DNA of 29,519 nucleotides. Origin: Patescibacteria group bacterium. Its GTDB lineage: Bacteria > Patescibacteriota > Minisyncoccia > Minisyncoccales > DG-74-1. The stretch is taken from NCBI GenBank assembly GCA_030016465.1, contig JASEJL010000003.1, positions 1-29,519 of the forward strand, given 5' to 3'. The position numbers were made by a program, and so were the translations under genes. Positions 7,159 through 13,999 of the stretch are shown piece after piece. Numbering within the stretch: the stretch's first letter is position 1; the number at the start of each line of letters is the position of its first letter. Below the pieces are notes generated by a model that saw only the letters and a list, made by a program, of their open reading frames with translations, had not been told where the DNA came from and ran no database searches.

Positions 7159-7650
7159 ATGAAAACTTATTTTTTACCAAAGGAACTTAGACCAGAATTG
7201 AGAAAAATTTGGGGTGTTCCTTTTTTTAATGGCGAAAAAGAAGTCCTCAAAAAATTTCAGCAATTCAATAAAAAGAGGAGGTTTAAAAAAATAATTACGG
7301 TGGGCGACTATTGTTCTCTTACACTGCCTTCGGACATTAAGATTTTTGATGGAAAAATAAAAAGGGTAAAGATTAAAAAACTACCAAAATTCTCTCTCTG
7401 CTGTAGCAATCCTCCTGGAACCATTCAGAAGGAAGTCTGGCCGATTATCAAAAAGGCAATCAAAAACAAGGAAAATGTTTTTGTTGAAGGTGAAGAAGAT
7501 CTTTTAGTTATTCCGACGGTTTTGCTTTCAGAAAAAAATACGGCCGTAATCTATGGCTTCCCTAACAAAGGGGTCTGCCTGATTGAAGTTTCTCCCAAAA
7601 TTAAAAGAGATTTAAAAGAACTTCTTAAAAAATTTGACTGTGACTTATGA
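7159..7650 (+). CDS. GTP-dependent dephospho-CoA kinase (archaeal type, DUF359)
   Basis: Last step of CoA synthesis, phosphorylating dephospho-CoA, here by the archaeal GTP-dependent family that is unrelated to bacterial CoaE. The 163-residue protein matches the family layout: an N-terminal RPELRKIWG segment, the IITVGDYCSLTLP motif, the IFDGKIKRVK strand, EGEEDLLVIPTVLLSE and the closing VIYGFPNKGVCLIEVSP. Length is typical. It is transcribed opposite to its neighbours, inside the thiolase/DUF35 block, so it probably has its own promoter. The start ATG at 7159 is preceded by an AT-rich TATATATTATGAT stretch that could hold a -10 element. A role in keeping CoA available for the thiolase is an inference from position. 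Confidence 0.85.
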   Translation: MKTYFLPKELRPELRKIWGVPFFNGEKEVLKKFQQFNKKRRFKKIITVGDYCSLTLPSDIKIFDGKIKRVKIKKLPKFSLCCSNPPGTIQKEVWPIIKKAIKNKENVFVEGEEDLLVIPTVLLSEKNTAVIYGFPNKGVCLIEVSPKIKRDLKELLKKFDCDL

Positions 7651-7713
7651 CTAACTATATGACTATATGACAAAATATTATCATCGTCATTATCATAGGT
7701 CATTGTCATCGTC
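7641..7713. repeat. ATGAC-type repeat block, left side of thiolase gene
   Basis: Short degenerate repeats of ATGAC/GTCAT run from the end of the kinase gene into the thiolase 3' end. The 15-mer ATATGACTATATGAC (7657-7671) and the 11-mer TGACTTATGAC (7641-7651) both occur again at the other end of the thiolase gene. Confidence 0.7.
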
Positions 7714-8833
7714 TTCTCAGAATATGGCAGGTGACACTGCCGCCGGTTCCGCCAATATTGTGACAGAGACCGATTTTGGGGTTACCTTTTACTTGTCTTG
7801 CTCCACAATTTCCTCTTAATTGATTAACTATTTCATAAACCTGAGCTAAACCGGTAACCGAAATTGGATGACCCTTGGCTTTCAATCCTCCTGAGGGATT
7901 AATTGGTAATTGACCATTTAAATTTACTTTGCCCGAACGAATTAACTCCGCTCCTTTCCCATTTTCAGCAAATCCTAAATCTTCATAAGAGAATAGTTCA
8001 ACCGAAGTAAAGGCATCATGAACTTCGGCAACATCAATATCTTCAGGTTTAATTCTGGCTTCTTGATAGGCCTGCTCAGCTGCCAATTTAGTTGCCTGAA
8101 AATGCCAGGGTTCCTTTCTACCAAAGGTCAAGAGATAATCTGTCGCAAAACCAGAACCTAAAACTTCAATGTCAGTTTCTTCCTTTGAAAGAATAACTGC
8201 TGCTCCTCCATTAACTGATAAAGAACAATCCATTAACCGAAAAGGGAAAGCAACGATTGGTGAATTTTTTATATCTTCTAAAGAAACCTGCCTTTGATAA
8301 TAATAAGCTTTGGGATTTAAAGTGGCGTTCTGATGGTTTTTATAAGCAATCAAAGCCAAATCATCCATGGTGGCGCCGTACTTTAACATATATTGCTGCC
8401 AGACCAGGGCATTTTGAACCGGGAATAACATTCCTTCTACCTGTTCAATCACTCTTTCAGCAGCTGATAATATCCAGTGAGTGGTCATCTCGCTTTTGTT
8501 ATCAACCAGTTTTTCACCAGCAACAACTAAAATGTTCTTGAATTTTTCCAGTTGCAAAGCTATCCAAAGGGCTACCCCACCGCCGGCGCAAACCGAGGGC
8601 GTTTCAATAATCGGAACATTGGTCTTGAACAAATCAGAGAGCAAGGAAATTTTATGGGTTTGATGCTCCGAATAGCCGTCGCAGCTTGACATACCTGTAA
8701 AGACAATTGCCTCAATCTGAGAAATTTTCATTTTGGCATTTTCCAAAGCCTCCCTGGCTGCTTCAAAAGCAAACTGCCACCAGGGCTTTTGAGAATAATC
8801 AAATTTTGTCATCCCCACACCTTTGATAAACAT
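7706..8833 (-). CDS. Acetyl-CoA acetyltransferase / thiolase, archaeal type
   Basis: Thiolase-superfamily enzyme of 375 residues, which condenses two acetyl-CoA to acetoacetyl-CoA or runs in the thiolytic direction. Catalytic residues can be seen: nucleophilic Cys82 in PSVCAGGG, His272 in EVHDAF, His322 in AKGHPISVTG, and Cys357 in GLCHNIGGTGG. The order and spacing match archaeal thiolases, which need a DUF35 partner and hand acetoacetyl-CoA to HMG-CoA synthase. The DUF35-containing protein is encoded one gene further downstream on the same strand, but no HMG-CoA synthase is in the window. The gene is flanked by direct repeats whose right copy overlaps its start codon, which suggests it could have been moved as a cassette. 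Confidence 0.92.
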   Translation of the reverse strand: MFIKGVGMTKFDYSQKPWWQFAFEAAREALENAKMKISQIEAIVFTGMSSCDGYSEHQTHKISLLSDLFKTNVPIIETPSVCAGGGVALWIALQLEKFKNILVVAGEKLVDNKSEMTTHWILSAAERVIEQVEGMLFPVQNALVWQQYMLKYGATMDDLALIAYKNHQNATLNPKAYYYQRQVSLEDIKNSPIVAFPFRLMDCSLSVNGGAAVILSKEETDIEVLGSGFATDYLLTFGRKEPWHFQATKLAAEQAYQEARIKPEDIDVAEVHDAFTSVELFSYEDLGFAENGKGAELIRSGKVNLNGQLPINPSGGLKAKGHPISVTGLAQVYEIVNQLRGNCGARQVKGNPKIGLCHNIGGTGGSVTCHILRRR

Positions 8834-8890
8834 ATGACTATATGACTTATGACGATGACAGCGAATAAACTACATTTTTGTCATAGTCAT
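8832..8890. repeat. ATGAC-type repeat block, right side of thiolase gene
   Basis: Holds the second copies of ATATGACTATATGAC (8832-8846, overlapping the thiolase start codon) and TGACTTATGAC (8843-8853), followed by GACGATGAC and an inverted GTCATAGTCAT. With the left block it brackets the thiolase gene by direct repeats. Confidence 0.7.
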
Positions 8891-8903
8891 GGATTAAAAT
8901 AAG

Positions 8904-9461
8904 CTACCATTTGGCACAATGAAGCTTTAAGTAATAGCCAATTCGGTTAAAAATAATATGTAATAAAAAGGTTAAAATAAAAAGAGTGAGCCAGACCATT
9001 ATCTCAATTTTAAAAACCGGTGTCAAGAAAATAGCCGCGCCAATGACGTAATTTGTTTGGTCAAAAGGAATAAATCTGCCACCTGGCTCCATTTTTAATC
9101 TTCTTTTAATAAAAGCAAAGAGTAAATCGCCAAAAATTGCACCGGCGGAAATTAAAAAACCGAAGAGGAAAATATTAATTTGAGAATAATCTAAAAGGGA
9201 AATTTTTTGGATAGCTGGAAATTGATAAAGATAGCTCTGGGCCAGGGCAACTAAAAAGCCAATCAAAATTCCCAAGATTGCTCCTCGCCAGGATTTATGT
9301 TTGCCGAAAATTGGCTGACCTAAAAATTTCCTCCCGAAATCAATCTCTCTATCTAAAAAATTAAAAAGATTAGCCCTTCTCGTTAAAGGTGGAGTCATAT
9401 TGGCAAAGTAAGCCGGCAGAAAAAAGTAGAGACAAGATAAAATATATGTTAGAATGGTCAT
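8904..9461 (-). CDS. carS: CDP-archaeol synthase (CarS, DUF46 family)
   Basis: Membrane CTP:archaetidic acid cytidylyltransferase, the archaeal counterpart of bacterial CdsA, which activates unsaturated archaetidic acid with CTP. The 185-residue protein has the family marks PAYFANMTPPL near the N-terminus, a basic GKHKSWRGAILGI segment near residue 55, GAIFGDLLFAFIKRRLKMEPGGRF and the DQTNYVIGA motif, with four or five membrane helices. CarS is an archaeal family and this is the most diagnostic gene of the archaeal-type lipid set. The ATG is 5 nt after a 16-mer shared with the divergent PHP gene. It could be transcribed as the head of the minus-strand block, but a repeat-rich gap separates it from the thiolase. 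Confidence 0.92.
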   Translation of the reverse strand: MTILTYILSCLYFFLPAYFANMTPPLTRRANLFNFLDREIDFGRKFLGQPIFGKHKSWRGAILGILIGFLVALAQSYLYQFPAIQKISLLDYSQINIFLFGFLISAGAIFGDLLFAFIKRRLKMEPGGRFIPFDQTNYVIGAAIFLTPVFKIEIMVWLTLFILTFLLHIIFNRIGYYLKLHCAKW

Positions 9462-9466
9462 ATGAA

Positions 9467-9598
9467 ACCCCGTTAGAAGTCTTTAGCAGAAAAAATTTCT
9501 TAAATTTTTTCTGCAAGGCATTTAGCGGGGTATAATCAGTAACAAAGATCTGTCTAAAATTAACTTTCAGTTATATAAAGACAGACTTCTAACGGGGT
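9467..9598. repeat. Nested inverted repeats in the divergent carS/PHP intergenic region
   Basis: A perfect 16-bp inverted repeat, ACCCCGTTAGAAGTCT (9467-9482) and its complement (9583-9598), places the same 16-mer directly before both divergent start codons. Inside it lie a perfect 13-bp hairpin with arms GCAGAAAAAATTT (9486-9498) and AAATTTTTTCTGC (9502-9514), a partial extra copy of the outer word (TAGCGGGGT, 9523-9531), and a 7-bp stem TCTGTCT/AGACAGA (9549-9555, 9579-9585). Confidence 0.85.
9508..9536 (+). promoter_or_regulatory. Candidate promoter of the PHP gene
   Basis: A perfect TATAAT (9531-9536) lies 17 nt after a weak -35-like TTTCTG (9508-9513). Transcription would begin near 9543, leaving a leader of about 54 nt that contains the TCTGTCT/AGACAGA hairpin and ends in the shared 16-mer overlapping the GTG start. 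Confidence 0.45.
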
Positions 9599-10283
9599 GA
9601 AATGTGATTTACATTGCCATACCAGTTATTCTCATGATAGCACCACCTCGCCAGAAGAAATAGTTGAGGCAGCTTTGAAAAAAGGAATAAATTGTCTGGT
9701 AATCTCTGACCACGGAGAAATTAAAGGCGCTCAGGAAGCAATCGAGTATGCCAAAGATAAACCTATCTTAATTATACCAGGAATTGAGATTAAAAGTAAG
9801 GAGGGAGATATTTTAGGATTGAATGTTAAAGAAATTATCCCCAATAAATTATCAGCTGAGGAAACAATTAAAAAGATAAAAGAATTAGGAGGAATGGTAA
9901 TTATTCCCCATCCTTTCGGCTGGTTTTGTAAATTTAAAGGGAATTTGAAAAATTTAGTAAGTGAGATAGATGGGATTGAAGTTTTAAATGCTTCAATTTT
10001 TGGGAAGGGTAATAAAATTGCCTTAGATTTTGCCAGAAAACATAATCTTCCTTTGGTAGCCGGCTCGGATGCCCATTTCCCAAATCTTGTTGGCCAGGCC
10101 TATATAGAAATCCCAGGAAACAATCTTTCTGTAGAAGAAATCTTAAATCAGATAAAAAATAACAAGGTTAAAGTCGGCGGAAAAGAAGCTGGCTGTCTTG
10201 AAAAGGTCATTGACCACATAAAAAGAAACTTTTCCAAACTTAAAACCCTAAAAAATGTTAGAGGAAAAAAAAGAAAAATTTAA
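9597..10283 (+). CDS. PHP-domain metal-dependent phosphoesterase
   Basis: Small PHP-family hydrolase of 228 residues with metal ligands in the usual order: DLHCHTSYSHDS (H6, H8), VISDHGEI, the PGIEIKS glutamate, IIPHPFGW, and GSDAHFP near the C-terminus. Such proteins hydrolyse phosphate esters, for example histidinol phosphate or nucleotides; the substrate here cannot be told. The GTG at 9597 is chosen because an in-frame stop lies upstream and the first ATG (9602) is followed at once by TGA; DLHCHT should be near the N-terminus. The gene overlaps the CDP-alcohol phosphotransferase by 29 nt, so the two are translated from one message and a lipid-related role is possible. Confidence 0.85.
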   Translation: MKCDLHCHTSYSHDSTTSPEEIVEAALKKGINCLVISDHGEIKGAQEAIEYAKDKPILIIPGIEIKSKEGDILGLNVKEIIPNKLSAEETIKKIKELGGMVIIPHPFGWFCKFKGNLKNLVSEIDGIEVLNASIFGKGNKIALDFARKHNLPLVAGSDAHFPNLVGQAYIEIPGNNLSVEEILNQIKNNKVKVGGKEAGCLEKVIDHIKRNFSKLKTLKNVRGKKRKI

Positions 10284-10845
10284 AAAATTTTCCGATTGGG
10301 CAGGAAGTACTTTTTCCAAGCTAGGTTTAACTCCTAATCAATACACTTTAATCTCCCTTGTTTTTATCTTGATATCTTTTTATTTTTTAATAAACCAGAG
10401 GTTAATTTTGGCTTTAATTTTCTTTTTGGTCGCTGCCCTTTTAGATTTTGTCGATGGAGCAGTGGCTAAATTTTTAGGAAAAGCAACAAAAAAGGGCGCT
10501 TATTTAGACACAATTGTTGATCGTTATGTTGAGGGAATCATTTTGCTTGGATTTTTATTTTTACCTTTAAAAGGTTTTCTTTTTCTGCCAGCTAAGGTTT
10601 GGATTTTTCTGGCTCTTTTTGGTTCATTAATGACGACCTACTCAAAAGCAACAGCTAAAGAAAAAGAATTAACTCAAGAGGAATTAAAAAAAGGCTTTTT
10701 GGGCCGGGCAGAAAGAATCATTTTAATCACTCTAGCAATCTTTCTGGGTATCTTTAATCTTTCCTGGCTACTCTACCCAATAATAATTTTAGGTATTTTT
10801 TCTAATTTAACTGCTCTCCAAAGGATATGTTTAGCTCTCAAGTAA
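10255..10845 (+). CDS. CDP-alcohol phosphatidyltransferase family protein
   Basis: Membrane enzyme that transfers a lipid phosphate from a CDP-activated lipid to an alcohol head group such as inositol phosphate, glycerol phosphate or serine. The signature D-x2-DG-x2-A-R-x8-G-x3-D-x3-D is present as D64, D67, G68, A71, K72, G81, D85, D89, with Lys in place of the usual Arg. Five or six membrane helices are expected. Its likely substrate is the CDP-lipid made by CarS, encoded divergently just upstream, so an archaetidyl transferase is plausible; specificity for the head group is unknown. It ends 2 nt from the convergent HAD gene. Confidence 0.88.
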   Translation: MLEEKKEKFKKFSDWAGSTFSKLGLTPNQYTLISLVFILISFYFLINQRLILALIFFLVAALLDFVDGAVAKFLGKATKKGAYLDTIVDRYVEGIILLGFLFLPLKGFLFLPAKVWIFLALFGSLMTTYSKATAKEKELTQEELKKGFLGRAERIILITLAIFLGIFNLSWLLYPIIILGIFSNLTALQRICLALK

Positions 10846-10859
10846 CTTCAGATTACTTG
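10839..10859. terminator. Hairpin spanning two convergent stop codons
   Basis: Arms CAAGTAA (10839-10845) and TTACTTG (10853-10859) with a 7-nt loop. The left arm contains the stop of the phosphotransferase gene and the right arm lies inside the HAD gene's 3' end. No T-tract follows, so any termination would be weak. Confidence 0.35.
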
Positions 10860-11531
10860 CCAGTCTTTATTTTTGGCAATTTCTAATAATTTTTTATCCG
10901 GTTCAACCGCCACCGGATTACCAACTAACTCTAACAAGGGTAAATCAAAAAAACTATCCGAATAAGCAAAACTCTCTTTAAAGTTTATCTTTAGGCCATT
11001 GCCAGATAAAAATTTCCTCACTTTTTCCGCTTTTTCCCGGCCAAAGCAAAAGGGAGGAATTATTTTTCCGGAAAATCTATCCTTGACAACTTCAAGTTCA
11101 GTTCCAACAACAAAATCAATATGGAGACGTTTAGCAATGATTTCCAATAGTTCCTGGAAACTGCCAGACGTCAAAATAGTTAAAAAGCCTTCCTCTTGAT
11201 GATGTTTTACTCTTTCCCAAACCTTCTTTTTTAGACTGGGCAGGAGATATTCATTAGAAATGCTGGCAAAAATTTTCTTTGCTTTCTCGATCCTTATTCC
11301 CTTTATCATTACCACTAAATCCTGGCCCCAGCTCTGATAATATTTTTCAGTGGAGATAAAACCCATTTTCCAGAAAGGCATTAAGGCCAGGTGAGAAAAC
11401 AAATACCAAAAAGTGGCCCAAAGCTTTTCTTTTGTTTTTAAATGATGTTTTATTAAACCTAACCAAAGATTGGTTTCCACCAAGGTTCCATCAAAATCAA
11501 AAATGGCAATTTTAGTTTCAGAAGTATTCAT
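10848..11531 (-). CDS. HAD-superfamily IB phosphatase
   Basis: Haloacid dehalogenase-type phosphatase of 227 residues. Motif I is DFDGT (D12 and D14 as nucleophile and acid/base), motif II is the ILTSGS serine segment, the Lys of motif III lies in FGREKAEKVRKFL, and motif IV is AYSDSFFDLPLLE. The subclass IB layout with a helical cap resembles SerB- and PgpC-like phosphatases. It overlaps the plsY stop by 4 nt (ATGA), so the two are coupled. Phosphatidylglycerophosphate phosphatase (PgpC type) is an attractive guess from this pairing, but phosphoserine or another phosphate ester cannot be excluded. Confidence 0.82.
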   Translation of the reverse strand: MNTSETKIAIFDFDGTLVETNLWLGLIKHHLKTKEKLWATFWYLFSHLALMPFWKMGFISTEKYYQSWGQDLVVMIKGIRIEKAKKIFASISNEYLLPSLKKKVWERVKHHQEEGFLTILTSGSFQELLEIIAKRLHIDFVVGTELEVVKDRFSGKIIPPFCFGREKAEKVRKFLSGNGLKINFKESFAYSDSFFDLPLLELVGNPVAVEPDKKLLEIAKNKDWQVI

Positions 11532-12130
11532 TGGGTTGACTTTCTCAGTTTAATTTTTGGTTCTTGGCCTTCTTTAATTCTTTTTAAATTTTCTCGATGA
11601 ACCCACCAGATTAAGGCAAAAAGGGTCAAGCCGAGAATAAAGTAAGCTAAGGAAAAAGAGCTAAACCAAAAAACCAGGGGCAGAAAAGAAACCATTAAAA
11701 GATTAGAGAAGCTTGAGATTTGAGAAATGGCTAAAACTAAAAACCAGACTAAAAGTAAAAGCAAAAGAATCTTCCATTTCAAAAGGACAAAAAGAACTCC
11801 CAGCGTGGTAGCTACTCCTTTTCCTCCTTTGAAGCCAAGCCAGACCGGGAAAATATGACCCAATACCGGAGTAATGGCCACGGCAGCGATTTGCCAATCA
11901 AAAACTAAAAAATTCAAGGCCAAATAAACTGGAATTATTCCCTTTAAAACATCCAGAACGGCTACCAATAAGCCCCATTTTGTGCCCAAAGCCCGAATAA
12001 CATTTGTTGCGCCGATATTTCCTGAGCCAACTTTTCTAATATCAATGCCTTTAGCCCTAGAAATCAAATAACCAAAGGGAATCGTCCCCAAAAAATAGCC
12101 AAAAATAATTAAAAGAATTAAATCAAGCAT
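11528..12130 (-). CDS. plsY: Glycerol-3-phosphate acyltransferase PlsY
   Basis: Membrane enzyme that acylates sn-glycerol-3-phosphate from acyl-phosphate, the first step of bacterial phospholipid synthesis. Family motifs are complete: GTIPFGYLI, KVGSGNIGATNV, GHIFPVWLGFKGGKGVAT and the C-terminal HRENLKRIKEGQEP. The open frame extends 17 codons further upstream, but the ATG at 12128-12130 (MLDLILL...) is preferred: it overlaps the yraN TGA in a typical coupled arrangement and gives a normal N-terminus directly in the first helix, about 200 residues long. It shows that an ester-lipid route is encoded next to archaeal-type lipid genes. No PlsX or PlsC is in the window. Confidence 0.95.
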   Translation of the reverse strand: MLDLILLIIFGYFLGTIPFGYLISRAKGIDIRKVGSGNIGATNVIRALGTKWGLLVAVLDVLKGIIPVYLALNFLVFDWQIAAVAITPVLGHIFPVWLGFKGGKGVATTLGVLFVLLKWKILLLLLLVWFLVLAISQISSFSNLLMVSFLPLVFWFSSFSLAYFILGLTLFALIWWVHRENLKRIKEGQEPKIKLRKSTQ

Positions 12131-12506
12131 AGGAAATAGCATTCTCAAAATGGAAAATTTCTGGTTTTTTATTTTGGCCAATCTTTATCGCGATTATGTC
12201 AATTTGCCACTTAGAATTTAAAGGAATTTTCTTTGCCATCAACCAACTTTCGGCCGTCATTCTTAATTTTCTTTGCTTGGAAAAATTTACTTTTTCTTCG
12301 GGAGAAATAAAAGAGTCTTCTTTTAAAGTTTTAACCTCAAAAAAGCAAATAATATCTTCCCTTTTTGCCACAATATCTATCTCTCCTCTTTGAAGATTTC
12401 CAGGAATTCTAAAATAATAATTTTTATCCAAAATTTGATAGCCCTTATCCTTAAGATATTTTTCAGCAATCCTCTCACCAAATTTTCCAACTTGTCTTGT
12501 ACTCAT
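12123..12506 (-). CDS. yraN: YraN family (UPF0102) endonuclease-like protein
   Basis: 127-residue protein of the YraN/UPF0102 family, which has a restriction-endonuclease-like fold. Visible motifs are VGKFGERIAEKYLKDKGY, LDKNYYFRI, RGEIDIVAKREDIICFFEVKTL (the D-E-x-K metal-binding core), and the KQRKLRMTAESWL helix. A role in processing of DNA, for example at recombination or replication intermediates, is suggested for the family but the substrate is not established. Its TGA overlaps the preferred plsY start codon. Confidence 0.9.
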   Translation of the reverse strand: MSTRQVGKFGERIAEKYLKDKGYQILDKNYYFRIPGNLQRGEIDIVAKREDIICFFEVKTLKEDSFISPEEKVNFSKQRKLRMTAESWLMAKKIPLNSKWQIDIIAIKIGQNKKPEIFHFENAISYA

Positions 12507-12527
12507 GGGGACTATTCTGAAATTAGC

Positions 12528-12622
12528 TTGGACGATTTTCGGCCCTCGCTTCGCTCAGGACGGCTGGGAAGTCCAAAAAAATTTGACGGGCTCGCCATGT
12601 TCTCTAACATTTCAAATTTTTT
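12528..12622. repeat. Palindrome-rich intergenic segment
   Basis: Two hairpin-like elements lie between yraN and the PepSY-like gene: TTGGAC...GTCCAA (12528-12533, 12571-12576) enclosing CTCGCTTCGCTC, then AAAAAATTTGA...TCAAATTTTTT (12576-12586, 12612-12622) enclosing a smaller ATGTT/AACAT stem. CTCGCTTCGCTC recurs in inverted orientation at 13912-13923. No reading frame is supported here. Confidence 0.65.
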
Positions 12623-12651
12623 CTTTGGCAGCAAATCTCCTAATGTTTCTA

Positions 12652-13365
12652 TTATTCTATTGTTTGCCATTCGGAAATCATAATAACCTCTCCAGAATTA
12701 GCATCAATAACTATGCTTTTACCACTCGCTTGGAAACCTGGAGTGAGAGATTCTGATAATGTATTCGAAACCGTCCATACATATGTTTTTAAATCGCCTC
12801 CATACCAATGAAAATCAGTTTCCCAAGCTTTTATTCCTTGTTCCAATCCGGCATCTTTAGCAATACTAATCGCTTTTTGTTCGTCTACTGGAAAATAACA
12901 TTCTTTTGGATTAGCTAGACACTGGGGAATACCTATTACATCTCTTTCAAAAATAACATTCCCATCGATGTCAACTGCAAATTCTATGAATTCATTTACG
13001 AAGGCTTTCTCAGGTATTTTAAATGAGTAAACCATCAAATAGTGTGATTTTTGCAGATAATCTAGGCAAGAAGTAGGATTCTCAATGCAAAATTCATCTG
13101 GAGGGTAAAATTCGCTGCTGCCATAATCAATGGATATGTATTTATCAAAGAAATCTTTTCCAACTTGAGAAATAATGAATTCGTTTGATTTTCTTATTAT
13201 AGAATCTGGTATTTCTCCGTGGTTAGTTGGTGTTGGCCTGAAAGTTGGGCTCAGATTTGAAAGAGGTTGCGTCTGTTTATTGACCAAAATTAAGTACCCT
13301 GCCACACCAACTAGCATAACAATAAGTATAATGAGCACTATATTTATAAATCCTTTTCGGTTCAT
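12652..13365 (-). CDS. Membrane-anchored extracytoplasmic protein with PepSY-like C-terminus
   Basis: 237-residue protein with a single N-terminal membrane helix (GFINIVLIILIVMLVGVAGY), a Ser/Thr/Pro-rich spacer, then a globular part that would face outside. The central part has paired cysteines in DEFCIENPTSCLDY and PQCLANPKECYFP, suggesting disulfides. The C-terminal half (VDEQKAISIAKDAGL, then KTYVWTVSNTL and KSIVIDANSGEVI) follows the PepSY/YpeB-like pattern, a domain often linked to peptidase control. No enzyme motif is seen. It stands alone, with palindrome-rich DNA downstream and gene-poor DNA upstream. Confidence 0.7.
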   Translation of the reverse strand: MNRKGFINIVLIILIVMLVGVAGYLILVNKQTQPLSNLSPTFRPTPTNHGEIPDSIIRKSNEFIISQVGKDFFDKYISIDYGSSEFYPPDEFCIENPTSCLDYLQKSHYLMVYSFKIPEKAFVNEFIEFAVDIDGNVIFERDVIGIPQCLANPKECYFPVDEQKAISIAKDAGLEQGIKAWETDFHWYGGDLKTYVWTVSNTLSESLTPGFQASGKSIVIDANSGEVIMISEWQTIE

Positions 13366-13999
13366 ATATTTATCGAGTTAAAATTAATTTCCCGATCTTT
13401 ATGATTAAAAATTTTCTTTTACAAAATGTGGTTTCGAGTCGACTCCAAATCAAACTGTTTCGCAAATTTAACAGGGCAGGTATTTTTCCGGTTGTTTGGC
13501 GGTTTTTGCTTCCTGAAAGAAAGTGACAATTTCAAGTTTTTCTATGAGTTAATAATAACTTATTTCAGAAAATTTCTCAATGAAATGTACAAAATATATG
13601 AAAACATTGGTAACACTTTTATTATTTCAGAGATTGTTTCTTTGGGTAAGATTTTGAATAAAATGGCTTTAATTTCCTTAAAAGAAAATAGATTGATTGT
13701 TTTTGAGATTTCTCTTCATTATTTAGACCTTTTTTGACTCTTTGCCATAGGGTTTCTTCACCAATTAGAAGAAATTTAACTAACATTACCTTTTCAAATT
13801 CAGTCAATTTTGACTATTCAAGGGTATTACCAATGTTATATTCTGCAAAAATTTTTTCTGCTCAAACTATAAAAGGACCGAATGGTTAAAATTTTAATCG
13901 AAAGCTGAAGCGAGCGAAGCGAGAGGAGACAAGAGATGAGACAAAACTTCACCGATCATGGTAAAATTAAAGAGATAATTTCAATAAATATTAAAATTA
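13366..13999. other. Gene-poor intergenic region
   Basis: About 630 bases between two outward-facing genes with no convincing gene. A minus-strand frame at 13622-13807 and a plus-strand frame at 13426-13737 overlap each other and match no family I know. The first begins MTEFEKVMLVKFLLIGEETL and could be a relic of a gene decayed toward 13430. Near 13912-13923 the word GAGCGAAGCGAG forms part of a small palindrome. A TTGACT at 13810 and TATATT at 13837 could be a poor promoter for the following gene (21-nt spacer). Confidence 0.4.

Noticed and set aside
8257..8663. Plus-strand frames inside the thiolase gene
   Set aside because: Opposite to a gene with complete thiolase motifs.
13426..13737. 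Plus-strand 103-codon frame
   Set aside because: No family match, poor composition and overlap with an opposite frame; treated as non-coding.
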